A stretch of DNA of 64,000 nucleotides from Rhododendron vialii (GCF_030253575.1 NC_080569.1:13699501-13763500); one strand, 5' to 3'. Positions 24,986-36,419 are shown, numbered from the stretch's first letter. Numbers and translations are program-made. Notes: generated by a model not told the origin, from the sequence alone.

Positions 24986-25990
24986 TTTTTGTACCGGGTC
25001 GGTTTGGTTAGGGAAATAATGGTAGAAATTGTAAGAAATAGGTAATATAGACCTTTTGATGTTATATAGTAAGAATGTCCTAGAAAGTAATGAAAAGTAA
25101 AGATTCCCGCACAATTCTCTTAAGCCATTGAATTTGCCTTACTTTTCTCACAAATGGTACAAGGAAATCTATTTTCTGGTGAGAATCAACAATAACTAAC
25201 ATGATTTTTGTAATTATCTTCCGTCCACTTTTTTTCTTAATTTGGACAACTTTCTTGCAATTTTCTTCCTTTTTAAACAAGACTATTTTGTTTTTTCTAC
25301 TATTTTCTTCAAAAACTTTCATCCTAAACAAATGGATGCATGCAATTTTCGGATAATTTTGTATAGAGGATTCTCTTCCTTGATAATTTTCCCCTTTGCC
25401 TTTTCTATCTTTCTAGAAGTTACAAGACTTGTCCAGATTAAATTTGAGAGCATTGAACAAATGAAACTAAATATGGATGAAGGTTAAGATAAAAAAGTGA
25501 ATAATTGGCCACTAAAAATTTTCAATTATTATACGACCACAAACACTTTACACATACCTCATACTGGAGGTGTAGTGCGTGTGATCTCTAATGTAAATGT
25601 GAGTGAATTTGTTGTTGTAGAATGATTAGCCACCAGACGTGCGTATATGAGAATTGAATGGCAGGAAGCCGGGAAAGCATCTGATGATAGGTGAGTGACT
25701 TTCATGTGATGGGCAATTGTAGTATGAAACAAGTGAATTGAATGGCAGGAAGCCGGGAAAGCATCTGATGATAGGTGAGTGACTTTCATGTGATGGGCAA
25801 TTGTAGTATGAAACAAGTGGAGTAAAACATCTTTTTCTTAGTTCCTCTAGTTTTGCGGAGTTAGTATAATATTCTTGCATTTATCAGAAATTGTTTCTGT
25901 TTCCGGATTTCAGGTTGCGAATATACGAAACCGCAAACTTGTGTATGGTGTTTTGTACAAAATTGTCTCTAGCTAGGATATCCTTACACA
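24986..25990. other. Spacer between duplication copies
   Basis: The 3' flank of gene copy A and unassigned sequence, including the exact 84-bp tandem repeat at 25651-25818. No further gene is supported. Confidence 0.4.
25651..25818. repeat. Exact 84-bp tandem duplication
   Basis: Two adjacent units of 84 bp, each starting GAATTGAATGGCAGGAAGCC, with no mismatch seen. The identity suggests a very recent event. 84 is a multiple of three, but the open frames across it show no domain and are judged to be chance. Confidence 0.9.
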
Positions 25991-26002
25991 TTTATTTTTG
26001 AG

Positions 26003-26395
26003 TACTGCTAGGTGTACCGACCATTTTTGGACCGAAACCGTACCGACGGCCGCGCGCGGCCGTCTCCGGCCACCGGACGGCCGATCCGAGCCGTCCAAAA
26101 ATTTTAAAAAAAAAAACCGAGGGGCCCCACGCGGGAATTAACGTCATCCGATGTGTGTAGGGTGCTTGATCTAAACACCCTATTTTTCGTGTATACATAT
26201 ATACACGAAAAATAGGGTGTTTAGATCAAGCACCTTACACACATCGGATGACGTTAATTCCCGCGGGGGGCCCCTCGGTTTTTTTTTTTAAAATTTTTGG
26301 ACGGCTCGGATCGGCCGTCCAGTGGCCGGAGACGGCCGCGCGCGGCCATCGGTACGGTTTCGGTCCAAAAATGGTCGGTACACATAGGATTTTCG
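26003..26395. mobile_element. Palindromic element, copy 2
   Basis: Same family as 23371-23769: arms with GTGTACCGACCATTTTTGG at the ends, CGGCCGCGCGCGGCC near the tips and a TATACATATATACACG-type centre near 26195. Its asymmetric outermost bases show it is in the opposite orientation to copy 1. The flanks hold TTTATTTTTGAG (25991-26002) and TTTATTTTTTGAG (26396-26408), a 12-13 bp imperfect direct repeat. It lies between the two duplication copies. Confidence 0.75.
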
Positions 26396-26756
26396 TTTAT
26401 TTTTTGAGGATTCAAATCCTCCCTCGGTCCAGAGGTTGGAAGTCATTTTTTTGTGGGTCTTAATTTTTTAGTCCCATTTTAATGATTATATTTTATTTTG
26501 AGATTTTAGCAAGTGGACGATTGGATTGGTTATCATAATTAATTGAGGTGGACATAAGCTGTTTGGATGCTTGAGTTATAAAAAAAACAAATAAGGTGAG
26601 AAAAACAAAACGAGAATTTTAGAGCATAAGAACAAAAACAATGATAGAATAAAAGCCAAATGTATAAGAACAACTACTATCTAACAAATTTATAATCGTA
26701 AGTAATATGCAACGGTACCGATCGACGGTGATATATAATTTAGGCGTAAGTCTGTT

Positions 26757-27122
26757 GACACAGACAAAGCGTGCACAAATTGTGCACAGATCCCAATGTG
26801 GGGCCCACTATAGGTCCCATACGAAAAATCCTAGCCGTTCATTAGATTTAAAACATTTTTTCAAAGATTCCCGTGAAAAAAATCATTTTGATTCGATATC
26901 TATAAGTACTTGATCTAATCATATAAGTTTTCATTCAGTTCAAAGTTGAATGAAAAGTTAGATGATTAGATCAAGTATTTATAGGTATCGGATTAATCTG
27001 ATTTTTTGTGGGGACCCTTGAAAAAATATTTCAAATTTAATGAATGACTCGAATTATTTGTGTGGGATCCATAGTGGACCCCACATCAAAATCTGTGCAC
27101 AATCTGTACCCCCTTTGTCTGT
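26757..27122. mobile_element. Foldback MITE with ACACAGACAAAG ends
   Basis: The ends ACACAGACAAAG and CTTTGTCTGTGT are inverted. Inside them the arms match over roughly 170 bp, for example GTGCACAGAT with ATCTGTGCAC, and CTTGATCTAATCAT with its complement. The centre is near 26945. No TSD was resolved. It is absent from copy A. Confidence 0.7.
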
Positions 27123-27130
27123 GTGAATAG

Positions 27131-27825
27131 TAGGGGTGGCAAATTGAACCCAGACCCATTAACAAACCCAGACCCATCAACTAGAAAATAGACCCAACTC
27201 AACCCAATCTCTCTCCCTCCCCCGCTGGTCCGAATTAAAAATCAATTGTGACCGGTAACAATTATTTTGACCAGTCAAAATTGAAAACACATCTCATCCA
27301 TTAATTGCGCGAATGGACCCTTGAAATTGTGCTCCGCCGTCAATAAATTTCTCTCATGGTAGTCCCGCAAAGGATTTGGATTAAAAAATTGACTTATTTT
27401 TTTGTCCTTATTCAATTTTTTTTTTCATTTTTTTGGTTTTTTGTCATCTTTTTGTGACTTATTAATTTGTTTTGATGAGAGGAATCGGAAAAGTAAAAAA
27501 AATTGATCGAAATTTAAAATTTTTTGAATAAAGACAAAAAAAAATCAATAAGACAAAAAACATTACTTATTCTCGTCTTTTTGAAAAAATTTATGAGTTT
27601 CGATCATAATTTTTTTTTACTTTTTTAATTTTCGATCATAATTTTTAGTATATATGTAATTGGGTTAATGAGCGGATCGGGTTTGCTTTAAAATAAATGG
27701 GTCGGGTTGGGTATGGGTAATTAGACTCATAGTTAATGGGTCTAAATGGGTCAATGACCCATTAAAGACCCAACCCACTAACAACTTACCCAATTTGACC
27801 CAAACCCGCCCGTTTGCCACCCCTA
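27131..27825. mobile_element. hAT-type non-autonomous element
   Basis: Terminal inverted repeats TAGGGGTGGCAAA / TTTGCCACCCCTA with subterminal GACCCATTAACA and GGGTTTG-type phrases. The flanking 8-mers are GTGAATAG (27123-27130) and GTGACTAG (27826-27833), an 8-bp TSD with one mismatch, as expected for hAT. No transposase is present. The element at 53328-54922 has the same ends but a different interior. Confidence 0.85.
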
Positions 27826-27842
27826 GTGACTAGCACCTCTCA

Positions 27843-28117
27843 GGGCATCTCCAATCCAATACTCTATTTAGAGTATCAAAATACTCTATTTTATTCATAA
27901 AGTGATTTTAGAGGAAATTACTATTCATATTTACTCCAACCACAAACCCTCTATTTATTCATAAAGTAATTTTAGAGGAGATCCTCCATATTTTCTCTCA
28001 TCCTCTAAATATGGAGGATCAAAATCTCATCCTCTCAAATAGAGGAAGCTTGAGAGGATGGATTGGAAGAATTCCATACTCTCAAATAGAAGAATAGAGT
28101 ATGGGTTGGAGATGCTC
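27843..28117. mobile_element. Tourist/Harbinger-like MITE
   Basis: Ends GGGCATCTCCAATCC and GGTTGGAGATGCTC are inverted, with the plant MITE hallmark GGGCATCTCCAA. TCA lies on both sides (27840-27842 and 28118-28120), a 3-bp TSD as in PIF/Harbinger relatives. The interior repeats CTCTATTT and TTTTAGAGGA phrases. It is non-coding. Confidence 0.75.
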
Positions 28118-28294
28118 TCATAATTTAGTTCTTGTGAAAGGGATTTAAGTTGAGCAATTTTTTGTCCCCTAGCATCTAGTGGCAGGCAGGATCTGGGAGG
28201 AGAGTGAATACGGGGAGTGACAGGACAAGTGGCACAACTACGGTCACATATCAGAGAATTTGGCGGCTTGTGGGTCCCAATAATTAAATTAATT

Positions 28295-28755
28295 CAAAAA
28301 TGCTACTAACACAACATCTCTCACACAACAACTCACATAATCGCTGACGTCAGCGTGACCTTGGTACAAAACGACGTCGTTTTGTAAAAAAAAAAAAAAA
28401 AACAGGTCGCGAGGAACTATGCACTGAACTCCAACAGCGACAACACAAGTAGTATACGTTCCAACAAATCAAGACCAAAAGATCAGAATGTTAATGGAAG
28501 TCCACCAGCATCGAGAAACAAGCATAATAGTGTATCGCTTGAGGGAAAATCGAACTCTTGTTTCTTTTGACTATTGAAGTCAGGTCAGACCTAAATATGT
28601 TCATTTGAATTAGGGGTTTCTCAATTTTTTTTTCGAATTAGGTTTTTTTTTTTTTTTTTTTTTCCAGCACATCAGGTTATGGTTTCTCAAATTGAAACCC
28701 TCTAATTGATGAGAATGAGGAGTAAATAGTGGAGGTAATCTATGGATCTGAAACA

Positions 28756-28810
<55 letters not shown>

Positions 28811-29130
28811 CCAAGAGACAGATGAGAGAGACCTTCGAGAGACAGACGTGGAGGATGTAACAGCGTCGGGGTTGCCGGAGGTGGTAGCGTCCACCGGAGA
28901 TGGGGGATCGCGGTGTTCGGTTGTGGTGTCACCGATGGTGGCGGGGGCCCTCTCTCGCTCCTCTTGTCTATGTTTTGATGGTGAAAAGGAAAAGGGAAAA
29001 GAAGCTGGGTTGGTTTTTGTTTTTTTTGTTTTTTTTTTTACAAAACGACGTCGTTTTGTGACGAGGTCATGATGATGTCAGCGGTTGTGTGAATTGTTGT
29101 GTGGGAGATGTTGTGTTAGTAGCATTTTCC
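28295..29130. mobile_element. Non-autonomous Mutator-like element
   Basis: TIRs of about 100 bp. Each contains AATGCTACTAACACAACAT, CACACAAC, CTGACGTCA or a variant, and the palindrome AAAACGACGTCGTTTT next to an A- or T-tract. Flanking 9-mers are AAATTAATT (28286-28294) and AAATTATTA (29131-29139), seven of nine matching. The equivalent place in copy A (20190-20198, AAATTAGAA) is empty. The TIRs match those of the 7.25-kb element at 38146-45397, so this is its probable non-autonomous partner. The interior carries a GA microsatellite and a GGTGGC-type GC-rich patch. Confidence 0.85.
28758..28806. repeat. (GA)n microsatellite
   Basis: About 24 GA units inside the non-autonomous Mutator-like element. 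They explain the serine/leucine-repeat open frames on the minus strand. Confidence 0.95.
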
Positions 29131-31101
29131 AAATTATTATTGTACAGCCGTATAACCATGGATTTAAAATTAGAGGAAAGGAAAAACGTTGAATAATTTG
29201 GTCAGCTAGAAACCATTAACCTCCCAATTCCTTGCCTAAAAAGCCGCCAAAAAAAACCTTGCCAAAAAAATGGAAAAAAAATCACCTCCCAATTCTGAAA
29301 AATTATTGTGTACTGTGGTGGTAGCCCACTACCCTTCTCTCATCATATATTCATATGGGCCCTGAACAAAGTATATGGGCCATTTGTTGATCGATTGTGT
29401 GGTGAGAAAATATGTTGGGAGAGTAAATTGAAAACTAAATTAAACCCACATTTGGGGAAATAACAAGTGGAAAAATTAGCACACTTCAAATAAAAATTAT
29501 CGCACAAATGGCGAATTTCAACAGTGGCTGAAGGTGTGTGTGCGTGTATATTTATTTATTTATTTATTTATGTTATGCGAGTAATCAAAATTTACAAAAT
29601 CTATCTACTCATGTGTTTTTGCTACCGTTGAGTAATATAAAGAGCCAGGCTTGAAACGTGAATTATTTCTTTTAAAAAATAAAAAAAAACTATACGAGTA
29701 AATGTTACATATTTTTTGCAAGGCGATAAAGTTGCATTTTCCAAAATGAGAATAGTAGTCAACAAACAAGAGAGACAGGTGTGAGGTGTTGATTAATTTG
29801 GAGGGCTAAAACGGGAATTTAGGCGCACAGTGTATGAATTATGGGGAAGTAGATAGAGATTAGAGAGCTGATCGATCAAATTAAAAAAAAAATAGATAGA
29901 GATTAGAGAAGTTGATTGAACGCTTAATTAATTATATTGTGACGCAACTGTAAGAAGAGAAATACTACTGGTCTTCTACTACTATAAAAAGAGCTAGGTT
30001 AAGAAAACGCCACTTGGGTTTTCACAGGATCGTGTTTTGATGATATGGCTTTCATTTTGGAGTTGCCTCCAACTTCACCCAAGTTTGCTGGCACATATGA
30101 CATCTCTATCTATCTCAGGTCTATAAACAAATTAATGATTAGGTTAAGAGCATGATGCATGTGGCACCCAAAATTGGAAAATAAAAAAAAATAAAAAACT
30201 TGCAATTTGTTCAAGACAATTATTAGTAGTATCAGTTTTCTCTCTTGGCTAAAGCTATTTTATAAAAATAAAAAGAGAAACTAAATTGTCATACAAATTA
30301 CATAACGTGGTTTGATTTAATTTTAATAATTTGAGGCTTAAAAACAGAACAAGCATTTTTTGCAATCCAGCCACGTGATCTTGAAAGAGATGAGTCATGT
30401 GGATTTTATCGATATCAAACTTGTTACAACGTCATAGTCTTATAGTTTTGTAGACTTTGGTATGTGGATCATTTGAAAAACAAGCTAAATTGACCCAACA
30501 TGTTTTTCTCGGAAAAAATAAATAAATGACAAAATATGATTTTAGAAATATGCATCTATTCTGTTCAAAACGAATGTAATGAAATCTTGTGGTTACGATT
30601 ATCGCGGTCAATTTTCTTTTTCTTTTTATTGAAAAACAATCTAAAAATTCAGATCATCAAAATTAATGTTGTCGAGGTGAGTTGCATGTGGCCAACTGCA
30701 CAATGCTATTCACATAATGACTTTAGAAATTAAAGCTTGATCGTATTACATTAAATTCATCGATCGAGGTGGTTCCTACTGTGCATTACACATATGGCTA
30801 GGTGTATCATGTACTATGTAGTTATAAATCTTGAATATTCATGAGTGTTTTCCTTTCACTGGGAGTACTAGCTAGCAAGAAAATCTAATTAATCTCATTA
30901 CCTAAAAGCTTAATAAACATTTGCGAAAACAGCCATTTAAGCAAACAAATCTAGTTTTAGAGAACCAATAAACAATGCCAAGTGGCAAGTGGGAAATAAA
31001 GACAATGGGGTTCCTTGCAATTTCATGGGCTCAATTATTTGCCAACCCCTTGGATATGGATTCAAGCCAGTCCAGTCCTTTTCAATTCAATTGGAAATAC
31101 C

Positions 31102-31109
31102 TATAAATA
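31102..31109 (+). promoter_or_regulatory. TATA box, DUF761 gene copy B
   Basis: TATAAATA in the context ACCTATAAATACCCC, 99 bp upstream of the ATG at 31201. The upstream block TTTCATGGGCTCAATTATTT is shared with copy A (near 23846), so the promoter was duplicated with the gene. Confidence 0.75.
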
Positions 31110-31200
31110 CCCCCTCTTCATTTGCAACTTCTACCAACTCCAATATTGAAAACCAAAAGTCCCTTCCAAAACTCTCAACCTCTTTTTCCCCCTCTGGAAA

Positions 31201-31986
31201 ATGGCAATCCACCAGCTAAATCTAGCCCATGAAAATGATCAACTGAAATCCCTCAAATTCCAAGGTTACAATCAAAAGGGAAATGGGATATCCTTTTGGG
31301 CTTTCCTTTTCTCCATTTTCATTTTCATTTCTGTCTTCTACATCTTCAACCTCTCCCCTTCTTCCCTCCTCAACACCACCAAATTCTGGTTCTTCATTTC
31401 CAACACTCTGATTCTCATCATTGCTGCTGATTTTGGTGCATCGAAAAAACAAGCCCAAGTCTACGATGAATACGTCGAGAAAAGCGGGGGCAATATTAGC
31501 TTTCCATCGTTCCAATCTCGATACCCGGAAAGGGAAATTGTTAAAACAAGCATTCCACCTCAAAAAGTGAAGAATTTCCAGGAAACTCAAGAAGAAGTAA
31601 AAGAAGATGTTGTTCGTGAGAGCGAATCCACGGTAAATGAAATGCAAGTTGTTGTAAAAGATGATGTAAAAGAATCAACAGAGGAATCCCAAGGGAAGAT
31701 GGTGGAATTCCCTCCAAATGTTGCTAATGAAGCTCATGAGGAGGAAAAGGAAAGCGAAACAAGCATTGGATATGAGCCAGATGGAGAAGAAGAAGAAGAA
31801 GAAGTAGAGGAGGAAGAACAAGAACAAGAAAATGAGTATTCAAAATTGTCAAATGAAGAATTGAACAGAAGAGTTGAGGAGTTCATTCAAAGATTTAACA
31901 GGCAAATTCGGCTTCAAGCAGCTCAAAACAGAACCCAGCAAATGCAGAGAGGAAATTTTGTCCACCAGACCTCATTGGTAAAATGA
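31201..31986 (+). CDS. DUF761-type two-helix membrane protein, copy B
   Basis: Single exon, 261 codons, paralogue of 24065-24889. The N-terminal helices (about residues 32-51 and 62-79) and the C-terminal SNEELNRRVEEFIQRFNRQ motif (about 217-237) are nearly unchanged between copies. The charged middle differs by many substitutions and in-frame length changes. Strong conservation at both ends with a loose centre argues that both copies have been under selection as proteins. Copy B ends with about nine extra residues (NFVHQTSLVK). Function unknown; DUF761 relatives include pathogen-response proteins, but that is only a family hint. Confidence 0.85.
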   Translation: MAIHQLNLAHENDQLKSLKFQGYNQKGNGISFWAFLFSIFIFISVFYIFNLSPSSLLNTTKFWFFISNTLILIIAADFGASKKQAQVYDEYVEKSGGNISFPSFQSRYPEREIVKTSIPPQKVKNFQETQEEVKEDVVRESESTVNEMQVVVKDDVKESTEESQGKMVEFPPNVANEAHEEEKESETSIGYEPDGEEEEEEVEEEEQEQENEYSKLSNEELNRRVEEFIQRFNRQIRLQAAQNRTQQMQRGNFVHQTSLVK

Positions 31987-32173
31987 AGAGAGAGGAATTT
32001 CCGACGTACCAAAAAAAATGGAGAGAGAGAGAGAGAGAAGAAATTGTCGGAAATTTTCATTTCTTATGTTATTGTTAATTGTTACTTGTGTTTGTGTTTG
32101 TTCCCCTTCTATCTATCTATAGTGAGTTGATGCCAGGGGATTAATTGGGCTAGTACCACACCCAAACTCACAC

Positions 32174-32278
32174 CCAAATACACACCCATACTCACATGAG
32201 TAGTGGGCCCCATACACACACTAGAGTCTAGTGTGTGTATGGGGCCCACTACTCATGTGAGTATGGGTGTGTATTTGG
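32174..32278. repeat. Perfect 105-bp palindrome
   Basis: Two 52-nt arms, beginning CCAAATACACACCCATACTC and ending in its complement, pair without a visible mismatch around the single base at 32226. It lies about 190 bp after the stop codon of gene copy B, so it may be in the 3' UTR or terminator region. There is no TSD and no relative elsewhere in the window. Confidence 0.95.
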
Positions 32279-32366
32279 AAATTAAAAAATGGGTTGACTG
32301 GTATAATAAGAAGGGAATAATTAACTACTAACATGTTGACACACTGGAACCGTAACATAACATTTA

Positions 32367-32489
32367 GGATTGTGATTTTGGCACTCCAAAAATTGATAGA
32401 GAGGTTCCAAAACTGAACTGTTTTGATAGACAAAACGACTTCGTTTTGGAGCCCCTCCGTTAATTTTTGGAGTGCTAAAATCAATTTCC
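32367..32489. mobile_element. Micro-MITE, Mutator-like
   Basis: Ends GGATTGTGATTTTGGCACTCC and GGAGTGCTAAAATCAATTTCC are imperfect inverted repeats. The exact 9-bp duplication TAACATTTA flanks it (32358-32366 and 32490-32498). The centre has AAAACGACTTCGTTTT, close to the AAAACGACGTCGTTTT palindrome of the larger Mutator-like elements. It is non-coding. Confidence 0.75.
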
Positions 32490-32498
32490 TAACATTTA

Positions 32499-33559
32499 GG
32501 CTATGTTTGAATGACAGACATTTTAGGGAGGAATGAGAATGTGATTCCATAATTCTAACAGCCCATTTGGATGGTAAGAAAGGATGTAATAAGAAAGGGG
32601 AGTCTTTTCTTACAAAATCTCACCATTTTTTATGAGATTGGATGAGAAATGGGAGAAGCCAGTCAAAACATTTCATTTTTGTAATTTTCTCTCAATTTCT
32701 CAACAAAATAGTCAATCCAAATGAGTAATTTGGCTAGAAATCAAAACCCTTATGTTTCTTTTCTCTTGAAATTACTTCATCCAAAGAGGTTGTAAAATTC
32801 CTATGTTTGGAAAGAGCTTGAATGGAAATATGATTACCAAAACAAAGTTGAAAGAGTTAATTGCATTTTCATCGACACAACTAATTTCATTTTGAACATC
32901 TCTTCGGTGTGTAGATATTTTGAACTCCATAAACAATTGTAGTCTTTGGTTCTTTCTAAGTACACACTTGGTTCAGGCCCACCAATAAAGGGTATGGATA
33001 TGTTGTCAAATATGGTTTTTTTTTTGGGTTCAAAAAGAACATGAAACATGTTTCCTTTGTGTCTGGGGAACATGTTCATTAAATAGACTGTCTCTTTTTT
33101 TTTAATCATAAATAGATTGTATCTTGATCAACATGATTTTTGACTTTAATTATTGTTCTCGACGAACTTCTCACATATTCAATTTTTGGTTTTATCATCA
33201 AAGTAAACCTAGAAAATGCTTACAAAGGGCCATAACAACAATGTCCAGTCCCAAAATGAGAACAGAATCCTCATAGAATAATTTTTTTTAAAAATGAATT
33301 AATGAAACTTATTAAGGAAAGAAATACAGGAAACTAGAAAGGCATGAAAAAATTCTTCTCTCTTTTTTTGTCAGTATAATTCTTCTCTTTGAATTGTTTG
33401 GTCCTTACTACCTAGCTAGTACTCCTAGCATAAGGAGAATATTAAAAATATTTCAAAGAATCGAAAATGAAGACCTCCATAAATCCGGAAATTGATGGGA
33501 GGAAACAAAAATTCTATCACCAAACACAAACACGAAAGATAATATTCTCTCTGTTGTGG
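32499..33559. other. Intergenic, no gene seen
   Basis: No coding or RNA feature is recognised. The minus-strand frame at 32834-33109 has no known domain. Confidence 0.4.
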
Positions 33560-33773
33560 AGAAATTTTTCAGTGCTGGGTGAGTATCACGTGGTGGCCCC
33601 TTGATGCATTCGGGCTGTCCATTTCAGTTTTGGACAGCTCGGATTTGGAGAGAGAAAAAGGAGAGAGAAAGAGGGGAGAGAGAGTTTTAATCTAGGCCAA
33701 CGCACTTTTGGACAGCCTGGATAGGATCCAGATCCTCTACCCACATTTCTCTCCACACATCTTCCGCACCTTT

Positions 33774-36230
33774 TGTAGAAACCCATAATTATTTTCTCAA
33801 ATTTTAAATGTTTAATATGTATTTGGATTATCGAAGTACGTATAATGCAGAAGATATGAGTTGGGTCAATGTGAAATGACTTGTAATTCGTGGGAGTTGA
33901 CGCGATACAATAGGAGTGAAAGGGTGAAAGTGTTATTTGTGCTATATAAGTCAAAAAAAAAAGAGAGAGCAGGAGATTTTTTCTCTTTTCCTTTCCTTTC
34001 TTTTCTTCTTCTCCGGTGTCTCTCTCGGCTCTCACCCCTCTCACCTTCTCTCTTCGATTTCATCGACCACGAGTGAGGCTTTTGAAAAATCCCAAGTACT
34101 AAAGTTGTTCTACGCGACGAGAGCTTCCTATCCATCGAAGAAAATTCACGATCGGAGCACTTCGAAGTTTCCTCAATGTTCGGGCTTGCTTCTAACCCTC
34201 GAGGTAGGGATCTCCTACCTTCTTTACATGTTTAAGTGTTGGTTAGATGTACAAGAATCAAGTTTGATCATCTATTTGAGTCTTGAACAAATCTGGTATA
34301 TGCTGAAAATTTCGTGGGTTCTGCTGATCTGTCTTTTTGGAGCCTTTTTGCTAGGAATTAATTTTTGGTGTCTTCATAACAGTTAAAGTACGTTTCAATA
34401 CGAAGATTTCGGTACCAAGATCATGCAAAACCGATAATCACACAATTAGTTATGAATTTTTGAATACTGGCTGTTTGCTGGATGTGCGAATCTGTGCATG
34501 GCTGTCTTCTTTTAACTCTCTGGGCATGACGAACATTTTGGGTTGCTTTGGGTCTTTTACAGGAGGTGCATATTTAAGTTAAGAAGAGATTGACATTGGA
34601 ATCAATTAATTTGGTTAAGTATACAATTTTTGGTGAATTTCTAAAGCTGGGTTGGTTGATAGGTGCGAAAATGGTTGCGAAACTGTTTTTCTTTTGATTG
34701 TTGGGTTAATTTCCTCTCGTTTCTGAACCTGGGATTTTTACTGAGTGTAGGGCTTGTCGTAGTGCAACTTTTGGCTTTGGTTTCACTATTTTTGGGTTTA
34801 AGATGAGAGAGTTATGATTTTTCAATCAATTTTACTTATTTTCGCGTAGAATCTGACAGCACCGGCGGACTTTGGTAAAATAGCCATAACTTCTAGCTTG
34901 GGACTCGAAATGATGCACCATTTGTTTTGTTAGAAACTAGACATATAAAGCTTTCCAACGATACATCCCATGCATCATGGGTATGTCCGAGCGATAACAG
35001 ATTTGCACACAAAACTGACCCAAATTCTGCTTTGCACCAGTTTCACTGCTACGCTGAGCTATAATCGCAAAGCCATAGTAAGGTTATCCGAACTCCGTTT
35101 TTTATGTATGACCTATGGATCGAAGAAAAAGAAGTATACTTTTCAATGGTTCAAGTGTCGTCCTTGAATTAGCGTGTTTAATTGGATATAGTCTAATGTA
35201 AAGGATTAACTTTGCCAATTTGACATGTGGGGATACAATGGATTGATTTAGATGATTAGGTGTTGGATTAAAGAGAACTTGTGGTGTATAAGAGTTATGC
35301 ATTGTTGGTGTATTGACGTTGATGTTGTTTGATGCTTAGAGAAAAATAAACACTTTTAGGGCATTGTATTGAGTATAAATAGAATCATTGAGTATTGTCT
35401 AAACATGTTTCCATTTGATTGAATGTTCTAGGAAGTTCGAGTCGTCACGTGGATCGAGGTGAGTGATTTAATACTTAAACACATGGTTTTGAACTTATTT
35501 TCCTTATCGAGCTTATTTGAACATGTTTTATAAATTATGTACTCCATGGATAACAATGAAAGGTGGACTTATTTGTGAAATATTTGCGAATCTATTTAAT
35601 GGCATTCCCAACGTCCGGTCATGCTAGGGGACGGCTTAATGGCTAGCAAGGGTGTTTGAGGTTGGTATTTGTTTTGGGATAATGCGTAGACGTCTGGCTT
35701 ATCCACTACTGGGGACGCCCGGTAGCTTTGAATTTTGAATAGCGGAATGTGCATTATATTTGGCTTATAGTTTTGAGTTCTTTGTTTTGAAATATTATCA
35801 AATTATTTTGCATTGTCCATGGAAAGCAAGTGAGTTAAGTATTAATCATTCACACGAGCTTTGGCTTATGTATTTTCTTTTCCACCTTTCAGGAAGCGAC
35901 GCGTAGTGTGGCAGAGTGTTTACTTTTGAGATGTGTTGTATATGTGGAAAAGGAAGTTATGCTACATGGTCACTTAGCTTTGTGTATGATTTGTTTAGTT
36001 TGTAAATTTGTAGGTAAGCACAGCTCTGAGAGGTTTATCCTTTTGGTTTGTAAACCTATGTGAGACTTTGGTTTGTTATTAATAAAAGTTAACTTTTGCT
36101 TCCGCTGTTATGTTTAGCCCCTTTTGATTATCGCTTGCTTAGATGAGATTTGATTTGTGATTTGGCCTTAGTGAGAAATCACTGGCATTTGTCATGATTA
36201 AGACTTAAGGGGCGGGTCAGGGTCGTGACA
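33774..36230 (+). mobile_element. Solo LTR, Ty3/gypsy type
   Basis: Begins TGTAGAAACCC and ends GGGTCGTGACA, with the exact duplication CCTTT on both sides (33769-33773 and 36231-36235). A TATA-like GCTATATAAG near 33940 and AATAAAAG near 36082 suit plus-strand LTR transcription. There is no internal coding part, so it is a solo LTR. It looks whole. It interrupts one arm of the foldback element, so it is younger than that element. Confidence 0.85.
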
Positions 36231-36419
36231 CCTTTTGACTAGATGTTGACAACGCATTAATGAGCCCATCTGACGGCTCAAGTGAAGCCAGTTCTGCTAC
36301 TCCCAAATTCTTTAGAGACACGATGACGTTTTGTTCCTGCTGCAAACGGCAGCTTAACCCCTGCCCTCTTTTCTGTTTCCAGCTCCATTGTTTTCTGATC
36401 TTAATCCCAAGTTCCCAAC

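Larger units (their letters stand above)
26575..32110. repeat. Segmental duplication, copy B
   Basis: Collinear with copy A (see 19870-24985). Copy B is longer mainly because of a chain of four unrelated MITEs between 26757 and 29130, which copy A lacks. The rest, 29131-31000, is the non-coding upstream region of the second DUF761 gene, shared with copy A. No other gene is seen in it. Confidence 0.85.

Noticed and set aside
25559-25880. Frames containing a 28-residue repeat
   Set aside because: Caused by the exact 84-bp tandem duplication in non-coding spacer.
33861-34386. Open frames on both strands near 34 kb
   Set aside because: They lie inside the solo LTR, in its TATA and CT-rich leader region. 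LTRs do not usually encode proteins.
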